Assembly (NCBI RefSeq): GCF_018986735.1
Contig: NZ_CP065521.1
Span: 372,001-436,000 of the forward strand
Direction of reading: 5' to 3'
Origin: Schaalia sp. 19OD2882
Lineage (GTDB): Bacteria; Actinomycetota; Actinomycetes; Actinomycetales; Actinomycetaceae
Length of the DNA stretch: 64,000 nucleotides
A model generated the notes under the pieces. The model did not search any database. It saw only the letters and a list, made by a program, of their open reading frames with translations, and was not told the DNA's origin. A program made the translations under genes and the position numbers. Positions within the stretch are counted from its first letter, which is position 1, and every line of letters begins with the position of its first letter. Below, piece after piece: positions 1 through 7,835 of the stretch.

Positions 1-4
1 TCCC

Positions 5-1276
5 ATGTTCCTGAGAATGCTCATGCGGGCGCTCACGCGCCGAGGCAACCGTCATCTGCTCATCGCCGTGACCATCGCCTTGGGCACGGCGGTTGCGACC
101 TCGATGCTCTCCGTCATGTTCGACGTCGGCGACAAGGTCAACCAGGAACTCAAGTCCTACGGCGCGAACATCGTCGTACGCCCCCAAGGGGCGGCCGTCC
201 TCCAGGACCTCTACGGCGCCGAGAGCCCGACCCAGGCGCATCTGCGCGAGGACGAACTGGGCCGGATCAAGGAGATCTTCTGGACCTACAACATCTTGGA
301 CTTCGCTCCTCTGCTCCCCGTCCAGGTCACCGATGCCACAGGTCAGTCCTTGACCCTCACAGGAACATGGTTCGACCACCACATGTCCTTGGCCACGGAA
401 GAAAAGGTCCACACCGGGCTGGACAAGTTGCGTGCGTGGTGGGGCGTGACCGGCGAATGGGTGAAGGAGGCCGACCCACACGGGGCCATGGTGGGCCACG
501 CCTACGCCAAGGCCCATTCCCTGTCCATCGGCGACACCCTGACCGTCGAACGTGAGGGCCGCAAGGTCGAATTGACCGTGCGGGGGATATTCGATGCAGG
601 GGACGAGGCCGATTCGGGCGTCTACACCCATCTGGACCTCGCCCAAGAACTCCTCGCAGCTCCAGGAGCCGTCGCCTCGGTCGAAGTGTCCGCCCTGACC
701 ACTCCCGACAACGACTTGGCGCGCAAGGCCGCGAAGAACCCCGATTCCCTGTCCGTGTCCGAAAGGGAAACCTGGTACTGCACCGCATACGTCTCGTCGA
801 TCGCCTACCAGATCGAAGAGGTGATGACCGACTCGATGGCCAGACCCGTGCGGCAGGTCGCCGAATCCGAGGGCACCATCTTGGAGAAGACACAACTCCT
901 CATGGTCCTCGTCACCGTCCTCGCCCTGGTGGCCTCCGCCCTTGCCATCGCCAACCTGGTGACCGCCAACGTCATGGAACGCTCCGCCGAAATCGGCCTG
1001 ATGAAGGCGATCGGCGCGAAGAACAGGTCGATCATCGCCCTCTTCCTCGCCGAAATCACGCTGGTCGCACTCGTGGGCGGAGTCCTCGGCTACGCCGCAG
1101 GAATCGCCTTGGCGCAGGTGATCGGACACATCGTCTTCTCCTCATTCGTCTCCATCACGCCGGTGGTCGCCGCAGCGGCCCTGGTCCTGGTCCTGCTGGT
1201 GGTCCTTGGAGCCTCGATCCCGGCGATCCGTCACCTGCTGCGACTCAACGCCGCCGAAGTCCTCCACGGAAGGTGA
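5..1276 (+). CDS. FtsX/MacB-like ABC transporter permease (first of pair)
   Basis: 423-residue membrane subunit of an ABC transporter of the FtsX/MacB/LolCE type. One membrane helix lies near residues 18-40, followed by a large extracytoplasmic domain (about 45-290). Three C-terminal helices (about 298-320, 345-375, 383-405) flank the family motif ERSAEIGLMKAIGA. It is followed 4 bases later by a second permease and then the ATPase, so the three form one transporter. The ATG lies 4 bases from the window edge and its ribosome site cannot be judged; the N-terminus MFLRMLMRALTRR looks like a natural permease start. Together with the downstream FMN-binding protein, ApbE and FeoAB, the context suggests the permease pair found in P19/FTR1-type iron systems. 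That role is inference; the family assignment is firm. Confidence 0.85.
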   Translation: MFLRMLMRALTRRGNRHLLIAVTIALGTAVATSMLSVMFDVGDKVNQELKSYGANIVVRPQGAAVLQDLYGAESPTQAHLREDELGRIKEIFWTYNILDFAPLLPVQVTDATGQSLTLTGTWFDHHMSLATEEKVHTGLDKLRAWWGVTGEWVKEADPHGAMVGHAYAKAHSLSIGDTLTVEREGRKVELTVRGIFDAGDEADSGVYTHLDLAQELLAAPGAVASVEVSALTTPDNDLARKAAKNPDSLSVSERETWYCTAYVSSIAYQIEEVMTDSMARPVRQVAESEGTILEKTQLLMVLVTVLALVASALAIANLVTANVMERSAEIGLMKAIGAKNRSIIALFLAEITLVALVGGVLGYAAGIALAQVIGHIVFSSFVSITPVVAAAALVLVLLVVLGASIPAIRHLLRLNAAEVLHGR

Positions 1277-1280
1277 AGTC

Positions 1281-2519
1281 ATGACCCGTCGCATGATGTT
1301 CTGGCGGATGGTCCTGTCTTCGATCGTCCGCAGGCGCTCGCGCGTCCTCATCGCCGTCCTCGCCGTGGCGATCGGCGCCACCACGCTGTCCGGTCTGGCC
1401 ACGATCGCCACCGAAGTGCCCGCACAACTCGCCCGTGAAGTCCGCGCCTACGGGGCGAACATGGTGGTCTCTCCCGAATCGGGCTCACAGGCCCTGGACC
1501 CGGAACTTCTTGACCAGGTGTCCAAGATCGTGCCCGCCTCCGCCCTGGTCGGCTCCGCGGCCTTCGACTACGAGGTCGTCCTCGTCAACGACCAACCCTT
1601 CGTCGCCGCCGGGGTCGAACTCGACGCCGTGCGCCAGATGAACCCCTACTGGTACGTCGATGGCCAATGGCCCACCCAGCCCGGACAGATCCTCGTCGGC
1701 GAGGAAGTCGCCGACACCGTCGGAGCCTCGGTCGGGAAGACCATCACACTCACCCTCGTCAACGACTCCGCCTCGCCCGCCCAATCCGCACCCCAGAGCG
1801 GAGCCACCAACTCCTCCTCCCCGGCCTCACCCCAGAGCGGCACGGCCGCGGGCCCCTTGGCCCAGATCGCCTCCTCCCAACCGCACAAGGACTTCACCGT
1901 GGTCGGAATCCTCAAGACCGGCGGCAACGAGGACTCCTACATGTACGCGAGCGGCCAGGACATCTCCGGGCTCACGGGCAGGGGAATCCGCCCCTCCGTC
2001 GCCGAGTACTCGATCGCGGTGGAAGCCGACATCCTCGACGGGATCGTCGCAGACATCAACGCGCAGGTCGACGCAGTCAATGCACAGCCCGTCAAACGTC
2101 TTGCCCAGTCCGACTCCGGTGTCATCTCCATGTTGCGCTCGCTCCTGGCGATCATCGCTGGCATCGTCCTGGTCCTGACCCTGATCGGCGTGTCGACGAC
2201 AATGGTGGCGATCGTCGCCGAACGACGCAATGAAATCGGCCTGCGCAAAGCCCTGGGCGCAACCTCGCGTTCCATCACGGCGGAGTTCATCGGTGAAGGA
2301 GCCCTCCTCGGACTCGTCGGCGGAGTGGTCGGTGTCGCCCTCGGATACACCTTGGCGGCATCCATCAGCCTCAACGTGTTCCACAGGAGCATTTCCCTGC
2401 CGCCACTCATCGGCGTCGTCACACTCCTGGCCTCGGTGGGTGTCGCCGTCCTGGCCTGTCTGCCCCCGGTGCGCCGCGCCGCAGCCGTCGACCCCGCCCT
2501 CGTCCTGCGCGGAGAATGA
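1281..2519 (+). CDS. FtsX/MacB-like ABC transporter permease (second of pair)
   Basis: 412-residue permease paralogous to its upstream neighbour, with the same 1+3 helix layout: TM1 about 22-42, TM2 about 288-313, then two more. The conserved cytoplasmic loop ERRNEIGLRKALGAT, typical of MacB/FtsX permeases, is present. Start ATG 1281 is preceded by ggaaggtga, and the frame open further upstream overlaps gene 1 and is not needed. The extracytoplasmic domain carries a low-complexity Ser/Pro/Gly/Gln stretch at roughly residues 160-200 that the paralogue lacks, probably a surface loop. It forms a heterodimer with the first permease and is energised by the ATPase 9 bases downstream. The substrate is unknown; iron handling is inferred from context. 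Confidence 0.85.
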   Translation: MTRRMMFWRMVLSSIVRRRSRVLIAVLAVAIGATTLSGLATIATEVPAQLAREVRAYGANMVVSPESGSQALDPELLDQVSKIVPASALVGSAAFDYEVVLVNDQPFVAAGVELDAVRQMNPYWYVDGQWPTQPGQILVGEEVADTVGASVGKTITLTLVNDSASPAQSAPQSGATNSSSPASPQSGTAAGPLAQIASSQPHKDFTVVGILKTGGNEDSYMYASGQDISGLTGRGIRPSVAEYSIAVEADILDGIVADINAQVDAVNAQPVKRLAQSDSGVISMLRSLLAIIAGIVLVLTLIGVSTTMVAIVAERRNEIGLRKALGATSRSITAEFIGEGALLGLVGGVVGVALGYTLAASISLNVFHRSISLPPLIGVVTLLASVGVAVLACLPPVRRAAAVDPALVLRGE

Positions 2520-2528
2520 GAGAAGACC

Positions 2529-3254
2529 ATGACCGAAGAACAGATGACGCCGCTCCTGGACCTCGACGAAGTCTCCAAGATCTACGGTGACCTGCACGCC
2601 CTGGACAACGTGTCCCTGAAGATCGGGCGCGGGGAATGGGTGTCCATCGTCGGCCCCTCCGGCTCGGGCAAGACCACGCTGATGAACATCGTCGGCTGCA
2701 TGGACACCGCCTCCAAGGGCAGGGTGCGTCTGGACGGCCGGGACATCTCCGACCTGACCGGCGACGAACTCACCGAGATCCGCCGCTCCACCATCGGCCT
2801 GGTCTTCCAGCAGTTCCACCTCATCGGGCACCTCACAGCGCTGGAGAACATCATGGTCGCCCAGTACTACCATTCGATGCCCGACGAGAAGGAGGCGATG
2901 GAGGCTCTTGACCGTGTCGGCCTGGCCGACCGTGCCACCCACCTGCCCCGCCAGCTCTCCGGCGGTGAACAGCAGAGGGTCTGCGTGGCGCGCGCCCTCA
3001 TCAACTACCCGAAACTCATCCTCGCCGACGAGCCGACCGGCAACCTCGACCAGACCAATGAGCGGATCGTCCTGGACCTGTTCGCCCAACTCCACAAGGA
3101 GGGCACGACCCTCATGGTCGTCACCCACGACGCCCTCGTCGCAGGTCAGGGACAGCGTGAGATCGCCCTCGACCACGGGCGGATCCTCAAGGAGACATGG
3201 CACGACCACGACACCGTCAGCGCAACCGGGAAGGACAAGGTGGACCTGCGATGA
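2529..3254 (+). CDS. ABC transporter ATP-binding protein (LolD/MacB type)
   Basis: 241-residue cytoplasmic ATPase. Visible motifs are Walker A GPSGSGKTT near residues 40-48, Q-loop VFQQFHL, signature LSGGEQQR, Walker B LILADEPTGNLD and switch histidine VVTHD. The length and the DEPTGNLD Walker B are typical of the LolD/MacB/FtsE class that pairs with FtsX-like permeases. It powers the two permeases upstream. Its stop overlaps the ATG of the FMN-binding lipoprotein gene in an ATGA arrangement, so the flavoprotein is probably translationally coupled to the transporter. Confidence 0.93.
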   Translation: MTEEQMTPLLDLDEVSKIYGDLHALDNVSLKIGRGEWVSIVGPSGSGKTTLMNIVGCMDTASKGRVRLDGRDISDLTGDELTEIRRSTIGLVFQQFHLIGHLTALENIMVAQYYHSMPDEKEAMEALDRVGLADRATHLPRQLSGGEQQRVCVARALINYPKLILADEPTGNLDQTNERIVLDLFAQLHKEGTTLMVVTHDALVAGQGQREIALDHGRILKETWHDHDTVSATGKDKVDLR

Positions 3255-3802
3255 GCACCACAAGCAGAGCCGTGAAAGCCGGAATCGTGGGACTTGGCGC
3301 AATGCTCCTGGCGGCCTGCTCGGCCTCGTACGACATCGACATGAGCGTGCCGATGAAGGACGGGCAGTGGAGCGGACGCTCCAATGCGGACGACCAGGGC
3401 GCCGTCGGTGTCATCACGATCACCGTCGCCGGAGGCCAGATCACGAACACGACCTTCGAAACCCTCAAGGCCGACGGTTCGGACAAGGACGGCGACTACG
3501 GCAAGGACTCCTCGGGTGAGGTCTTCAACAAGGACTACTACGAGAAGGCCCAGCGGGCGGTGGAGTCCTATGCCCGTTACTCGCAAGAACTCACCGACAA
3601 GGACGATCCGACCAAGGTCGACGTCATCTCGGGGGCCACGGTTGCCCACAGGCAATTCATGCAAGCCGCCATCCGCGCGATCTCCAAGGCCCAGGGGGTC
3701 GACGACTCGGGTGCTGACGAGGTGGAAATCCCGGGCCTCAAGGATTCGACCGGCACGGGGGACTCCGACCTGGACAAGGACCTGGGCGGGACGGACAAGT
3801 AG
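3251..3802 (+). CDS. FMN-binding lipoprotein (ApbE target)
   Basis: 183-residue exported flavoprotein. A lipobox ending LLAAC places the lipidated cysteine at residue 23, so the mature protein is anchored on the outer face of the membrane. The sequence DVISGAT (Ser127 to Thr130) matches the flavinylation signature DxxSGAT, where ApbE attaches FMN to the Thr by a phosphoester. Start ATG 3251 overlaps the ATPase stop (ATGA); an upstream in-frame ATG would overlap the ATPase by about 60 bases and would mask the signal peptide. The modifying enzyme ApbE follows 2 bases downstream, which is strong support. Such domains carry electrons outside the membrane; here they may reduce ferric iron or a partner of the ABC system (inference). 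Confidence 0.88.
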   Translation: MSTTSRAVKAGIVGLGAMLLAACSASYDIDMSVPMKDGQWSGRSNADDQGAVGVITITVAGGQITNTTFETLKADGSDKDGDYGKDSSGEVFNKDYYEKAQRAVESYARYSQELTDKDDPTKVDVISGATVAHRQFMQAAIRAISKAQGVDDSGADEVEIPGLKDSTGTGDSDLDKDLGGTDK

Positions 3803-3804
3803 CC

Positions 3805-4986
3805 GTGGACGCCTCACCGGTGGTGGCCTTCGGTGTCGACCAGGACGGGGACGAGGCCCAGTGGCGCGTGTCCTTCCCGGCAATGGGCACGCGGATCGAC
3901 CTGACCGGCTCGGGAGGTGACCTGCGGCGGATCACTGAGGTGGCTTGCCGGACAGTGGCCGAGTGCGAGTCCCTGTGGTCGGTCTTCCGTCCGGACTCCG
4001 ACATTTCCCGCATCAACGCGCACTCGGGTCCGTGCCGGGTCGACCAACGCACCGACCGGCTTCTTGACGACGCCCGTGCCCTGGCGGCGGCCACCGGAGG
4101 CGCCTTCACGCCCGTGGCCGGGGCATTGGTGCGTCTGTGGGATGTCAAGGCGGCCCGCGGACACTTCCTTCGCACGGGCACCCTCCCGTGCCCTCCCTCC
4201 GAATCGCAGTGTCGACGCGCAGCCGCCTTGTGCGATCCCTCCCTGCTGCACCGGGACGATGCCGGACGGTGGAGCCTTGCACCGGGGCAGGGGCGCGACA
4301 CGGGAGCTGCGGGCCAGGAGCCTGACGGCGGGCCCCGGGTGGATCCGCACCGTGCAGGGCAGCCATGGCAGCGCCCCCTTCTCGATCTGGGCGGGATCGC
4401 GAAAGGGGCGACGGCGGACGCCGTGCGGGACGCCGTGCGGGAGGCGGGGGCGCGAAGCGTCCTCGTGTCCGTGGGGACCTCCTCGATCACTGCCCACGGC
4501 CCGGGCCCGCACGGTCGCCCGTGGCGCGTGGGTCTGCGCGCCGTCGGTGCGGCGGAGAACGAGGCGGTCGGTCACCTCGCGCTCACCGACGCCTGCCTGT
4601 CGACCTCGGGCGGTCACGCCCCTTGGGCCCCCTCCACGAGGACGGAACTGCCCGCTCGCAGGACCGGCCAGGGAATCCTCACGCACTTCACACACGACAC
4701 TTTCGATCCCCGTAGCGGCCGTCCAGGGAATTCAGGCATTCGTCAAGTGAGCATCGTGTGCGAATCCGGTGTCATGGCCGAGGCTCTGTCCACTGCACTG
4801 CTCGTCGCGGGCCCCGGGTGCGTGGACGGGGAGCGTCTGGGCGCATGGGCCGCCATCCGGAATGTGTCGCCGCGATGGGAACGGGTCATCATGGGGGAGC
4901 GGGGCATCGAGGCCTCCGATGGTGCCGGGTGGAGGCCGGGCCCGCAGGCCAAGCCGCGAAAGGAAACGGAACCAAGCGACGCCTAA
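3805..4986 (+). CDS. apbE: FAD:protein FMN transferase (ApbE family)
   Basis: 393-residue ApbE-like enzyme. It uses FAD and Mg2+ to attach FMN covalently to Thr/Ser of DxxSGAT sites. Visible family motifs are AMGTRID near residue 31, GGAFTPVAGALVRLWD, LLDLGGIAKGATAD and TFDPRSGRP, followed by the ADaLaTal-like helix, here AEALSTALLVAG. A proline- and charge-rich insert around residues 120-185 makes it longer than typical ApbE (about 330). The GTG start at 3805 lies 2 bases after the FMN-binding gene's stop. No clear signal peptide is seen, although many ApbE proteins are exported lipoproteins, so its compartment is uncertain. The substrate is almost certainly the neighbouring lipoprotein. Confidence 0.88.
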   Translation: MDASPVVAFGVDQDGDEAQWRVSFPAMGTRIDLTGSGGDLRRITEVACRTVAECESLWSVFRPDSDISRINAHSGPCRVDQRTDRLLDDARALAAATGGAFTPVAGALVRLWDVKAARGHFLRTGTLPCPPSESQCRRAAALCDPSLLHRDDAGRWSLAPGQGRDTGAAGQEPDGGPRVDPHRAGQPWQRPLLDLGGIAKGATADAVRDAVREAGARSVLVSVGTSSITAHGPGPHGRPWRVGLRAVGAAENEAVGHLALTDACLSTSGGHAPWAPSTRTELPARRTGQGILTHFTHDTFDPRSGRPGNSGIRQVSIVCESGVMAEALSTALLVAGPGCVDGERLGAWAAIRNVSPRWERVIMGERGIEASDGAGWRPGPQAKPRKETEPSDA

Positions 4987-4989
4987 ACT
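4984..4989 (+). promoter_or_regulatory. -10 hexamer of a leaderless feoA promoter
   Basis: TAAACT fits the TANNNT consensus and its 3' end lies 7 bases before the feoA ATG at 4997. It overlaps the TAA stop of apbE. No Shine-Dalgarno precedes the ATG, so feoA is probably transcribed as a leaderless message in addition to readthrough. Confidence 0.5.
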
Positions 4990-4996
4990 GGGAAAC

Positions 4997-5221
4997 ATGA
5001 ACCTGGCCTCATGCAAGACCAGCACACGGGGGCGCCTCGTGTCCCTTGGTGTCGACCCGGCCCACACCCTGCGTCTGCAGGAACTCGGAGTTCGCCCCGG
5101 AGCAGAGTTCTTCCTCACCAACCGCGCTGCCTTCGGCGTCGTCGTCGTCAACATCGCCGGAGCGCGGATCGCAGTCGACTCCCACTCGGCCCGACTCATC
5201 GAGGTGGAGACCCTCGCATGA
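4997..5221 (+). CDS. feoA: Ferrous iron transport protein FeoA
   Basis: 74-residue SH3-like FeoA protein, the usual length. It shows the expected core RLQELGVRPGAEF followed by the beta-rich VVVNIAGARIAVDSHSARLIEV. FeoA is a small cytoplasmic partner needed for FeoB activity. The start was chosen at ATG 4997 because the open frame upstream lies inside apbE and because a -10 element sits just before this ATG. Its stop overlaps the feoB ATG (ATGA), so the two are translationally coupled. Iron regulation is expected for the family, but no convincing DtxR/IdeR box was found in the short upstream stretch. Confidence 0.9.
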   Translation: MNLASCKTSTRGRLVSLGVDPAHTLRLQELGVRPGAEFFLTNRAAFGVVVVNIAGARIAVDSHSARLIEVETLA

Positions 5222-7437
5222 GCTGCTCCAAGTGCAGACCGGGCAGGGGCACGGACCTCGTCGAAGAGGAAAACGCCGACACCCCCCAGAACCCGACCGT
5301 CCTGCTCATCGGCAACCCGAATGTCGGCAAGTCGACCCTGTTCAACACCCTCACCGGTGCGCGGCAGGCAGTGGTCAACGCCCCCGGCACCACGGTCGAG
5401 GTCATGCAGGGAACCTGGTCGGCCCTCGGCGCGCGACTCCTGGACCTGCCCGGCACCTACTCGCTGATTGCGACCTCGCCGGACGAACAGGTCGTGGTCG
5501 ACACACTCGCCGGCGCCCCCGGGTCCTTCACCGACGCCGCCAAGGGACGCAGCGTCGACCTCGCCCTCGTCGTCCTGGACGCCACCGCACTGACCCGCTC
5601 CCTGTACCTGGTCGCGCAGGTCGCCCGCACCGGACGCCCCGTCGCAACCGTCATCACCTTGGCCGACGTGCAAGAACGCGAAGGGGAGTCCATCGACTCC
5701 GCAGCGCTGTCCGCCAGCCTGGGCGTACCCGTCATGATCATCGACCCGCGCACCTCCGCCGGGGTGGCCGGCCTGGAGGACATGGTGCGTCTGGCCCTGT
5801 GTCGCCGCCCTCGTGTCAAGCACATCAGGCCGGTTCCCGACGCCCCCGGGTACAACCAGGTCGCTGCAGCTGCCGCCTTGGCAGCCCTTGAACGCGCAGG
5901 CGCCGCCGAGGCGGCCGTGGGCGACCGGGGACGAGACCTGCTGGCGCTGAACCCCAGTGGCTGCGGCTGCTCCCACGGGCAGGACGGCGGACCCGCGGGC
6001 GGGTGCATGGCCCCCGACTCGACGGCCAGCGCTGCCGCGGCCCTGCACCGCAGTCCCCAGGACGAGGCCGACGACCTGTTCTCGTGGGTCGAACGGGTCG
6101 ACACCGAGGCCTTCGGCGTGCGAAAGGCCAGCACCACCCTGTCCCTGTCGGACAAGATCGACCGCTTCCTCCTGCATCCCGTGGTCGGCATCCCGGTCTT
6201 CTTCGCCCTCATGTGGCTGCTCTTCAAAGTCGCCGGCGAGTGGGTGGGTCCCGTCCAGGACCTCTTCGACGGCTTCTTCACCAGCCAGGACGAGGGAGCA
6301 TGGTCGCTTGCGAACGCGCTGGACGCCCTGCTGTTCGGGGTCGGCCTGCACGACACGTGGGTCCAGGGACTGCTGGTCGGCGGCCTGTCGACGGGCTTGG
6401 GCGTGGTCGCCAGCTTCCTGCCGCTGATGTTCGTCATCTTCTTGCTGATCTCGATCCTCGAAGACTCCGGGTACATGGCGCGCGCGGCATTCCTCGGTGA
6501 CAGGGTCATGCGCGCGATCGGCCTGGACGGGCGCGTCATCTTGCCTCTCATCATGGGGTTCGGCTGCAACCTGCCTTCGCTCGCGGCGACCCGCACCCTG
6601 CCCGACGCCAAGCAGCGCTTGGTGACCACTTTGGTCATCCCGTACACCTCGTGTGCGGCGCGCCTGACGATCTACCTGATGATCGCCCGCATCTTCTTCC
6701 CTGCCCACACCGGCTCGGTCGTCTTCGTCATGTACGTGTTCTCGCTTGTGATGGTGATCCTGGGGGCCCTGGTCCTCAAGCCCTTCATCACCAAGGACTC
6801 CTCGCAGGCGCCCCTCATGCTGGTCCTTCCCGCCTACCAGGCGCCCCGCGTCCTGGTCACCGTGAAGAACACGGCCATGCGCGCCTGGGCCTTCGTCGCC
6901 GGTGCAGGCAAGATCATCATCGTGATGACGCTGGTCGTGTGGTTGATGGGCGCGATCCCGGTGGCCGGCGGCTACTCCTTCGCCCAGTCCGACCTGCCGA
7001 TGGACAAGTCCCTGTACGGGCGCACCGCGCAGATTCTCGAACCGGTCTTCGCCCCGGCCGGCTTCGGCGAGTGGCACCTGACCGGCGCTCTCATGACGGG
7101 TTTCGTCGCCAAGGAGACGGTCATCAGTTCGATCGTCACCTCCTACAACCTCGACCCCGCAGTCGAGGGCGGCGACGCCGAGGACGGTGGCGAGGACCTG
7201 GGCTCCCTGCCCGAGCTGGTCACGGGCTCGTTCGCGGCCTCGGCCGGGGACGCGGCCCCGATTGCGGCCTTCGCCTTCCTGGTCTTCGTCCTGACCTACA
7301 CGCCCTGTCTGGCAACGGTGGCCGAGCAGGCGCGCCAGATCGGCGGGCGCAGGACGGCCGCCGCCGTGGCCGTCCAATTCGGCGCGGCGTGGCTGCTGGC
7401 GACGCTCATCTTCCAGGCGGGACGTCTGGTCCTGTGA
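5218..7437 (+). CDS. feoB: Ferrous iron transporter FeoB
   Basis: 739-residue Fe(II) transporter with an N-terminal G domain and a C-terminal polytopic membrane domain. G1 GNPNVGKST lies at about residues 32-40 and G3 DLPGTYS near 77. The two Gate motifs are clear: GFGCNLPSLAATRTL and PYTSCAARLTIY, with their membrane cysteines. The G4 position reads TLAD rather than the canonical NxxD, which may weaken guanine specificity. A CSKC pair occurs at residues 3-6 and a second Cys/His cluster (CGCSHG, then GGC) lies in the linker near residues 245-265. The start at ATG 5218 overlaps the feoA stop; the open frame further upstream overlaps feoA and is not coding. The stop overlaps the GTG of the small Cys-rich gene downstream. 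Confidence 0.95.
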   Translation: MSCSKCRPGRGTDLVEEENADTPQNPTVLLIGNPNVGKSTLFNTLTGARQAVVNAPGTTVEVMQGTWSALGARLLDLPGTYSLIATSPDEQVVVDTLAGAPGSFTDAAKGRSVDLALVVLDATALTRSLYLVAQVARTGRPVATVITLADVQEREGESIDSAALSASLGVPVMIIDPRTSAGVAGLEDMVRLALCRRPRVKHIRPVPDAPGYNQVAAAAALAALERAGAAEAAVGDRGRDLLALNPSGCGCSHGQDGGPAGGCMAPDSTASAAAALHRSPQDEADDLFSWVERVDTEAFGVRKASTTLSLSDKIDRFLLHPVVGIPVFFALMWLLFKVAGEWVGPVQDLFDGFFTSQDEGAWSLANALDALLFGVGLHDTWVQGLLVGGLSTGLGVVASFLPLMFVIFLLISILEDSGYMARAAFLGDRVMRAIGLDGRVILPLIMGFGCNLPSLAATRTLPDAKQRLVTTLVIPYTSCAARLTIYLMIARIFFPAHTGSVVFVMYVFSLVMVILGALVLKPFITKDSSQAPLMLVLPAYQAPRVLVTVKNTAMRAWAFVAGAGKIIIVMTLVVWLMGAIPVAGGYSFAQSDLPMDKSLYGRTAQILEPVFAPAGFGEWHLTGALMTGFVAKETVISSIVTSYNLDPAVEGGDAEDGGEDLGSLPELVTGSFAASAGDAAPIAAFAFLVFVLTYTPCLATVAEQARQIGGRRTAAAVAVQFGAAWLLATLIFQAGRLVL

Positions 7438-7727
7438 GCGCGGGGGACGAGAGCGGGGCGCAGAGCCCGGTGCCGCTGGCCGCTCCACATCCTGTGGGGG
7501 CGCGTCAGCGCATGTACCAAGTGATGCGCAAGGGGAGGACCGTGCGGGCCGCGGCGGCGGAGGCAGGTGTCTCCGTGGCTCTGGCCGAGGTCATCGTCGA
7601 CGAGTTCCGCCGTACGGGCCTGTTGGACTCAGCGGATTCCCTGTGCGCCTCGGGCTTGGGGGCGTGCGGTGGGGCAGACTCCGCTGAGGTGCGCCTGCAC
7701 TGCGCCGGTTGTCCGGTCATGATCTGA
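7434..7727 (+). CDS. Small Cys-rich FeoC-like protein
   Basis: 97-residue protein starting with GTG 7434 inside the feoB stop (GTGA), so coupled to feoB. Residues about 27-65 (YQVMRKGRTVRAAAAEAG, then the EVIVDEFRRTGLL helix) look like a winged-helix/HTH. The C-terminal third holds four cysteines in the pattern C-x6-C-x12-C-x2-C ending CAGCPVMI, suitable for an iron or Fe-S site. FeoC proteins of other bacteria combine a small winged helix with a cysteine cluster, and the position matches, so a FeoC-like role is proposed; primary sequence similarity is weak. The same reading frame stays open beyond the stop and enters the 21-bp repeat array. Confidence 0.6.
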   Translation: MSAGDESGAQSPVPLAAPHPVGARQRMYQVMRKGRTVRAAAAEAGVSVALAEVIVDEFRRTGLLDSADSLCASGLGACGGADSAEVRLHCAGCPVMI

Positions 7728-7772
7728 CTCGGCCCGCCCTCACACCTGGTCGGCCTCGTCGAAGTGGCCCTG

Positions 7773-7835
7773 ACGGACGAATCTCGCGGATCGGCGGACG
7801 AATCTCACGGGATGACGGACGAATCTCGCGGGGGT
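7773..7835 (+). repeat. 21-bp tandem repeat array 1 (3 units)
   Basis: Three head-to-tail 21-bp units begin at 7773, 7794 and 7815, each with the core GACGAATCTC at an exact 21-base period. Read on the plus strand they encode T/A-D-E-S-R/H-G-x. This frame is the one used by the upstream FeoC-like gene, beyond its stop codon. The array ends at the stop codon of the convergent oxidoreductase gene. The same unit recurs at 12.0 kb and 36.1 kb in the same orientation. Unlike CRISPR there are no spacers. Confidence 0.9.

Noticed and set aside
4732-7488. A very long minus-strand open frame opposite feoB (and similar ones opposite 1827-3302 and 56269-58545)
   Set aside because: The plus strand carries clear protein families. 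The antisense frames are low-complexity Arg/Gly/Asp/His-rich translations expected from G/C-ending codons, with no domains.
7773-7835. CRISPR array
   Set aside because: The 21-bp repeats are contiguous with no variable spacers, only 3-4 copies, and no cas genes are nearby.
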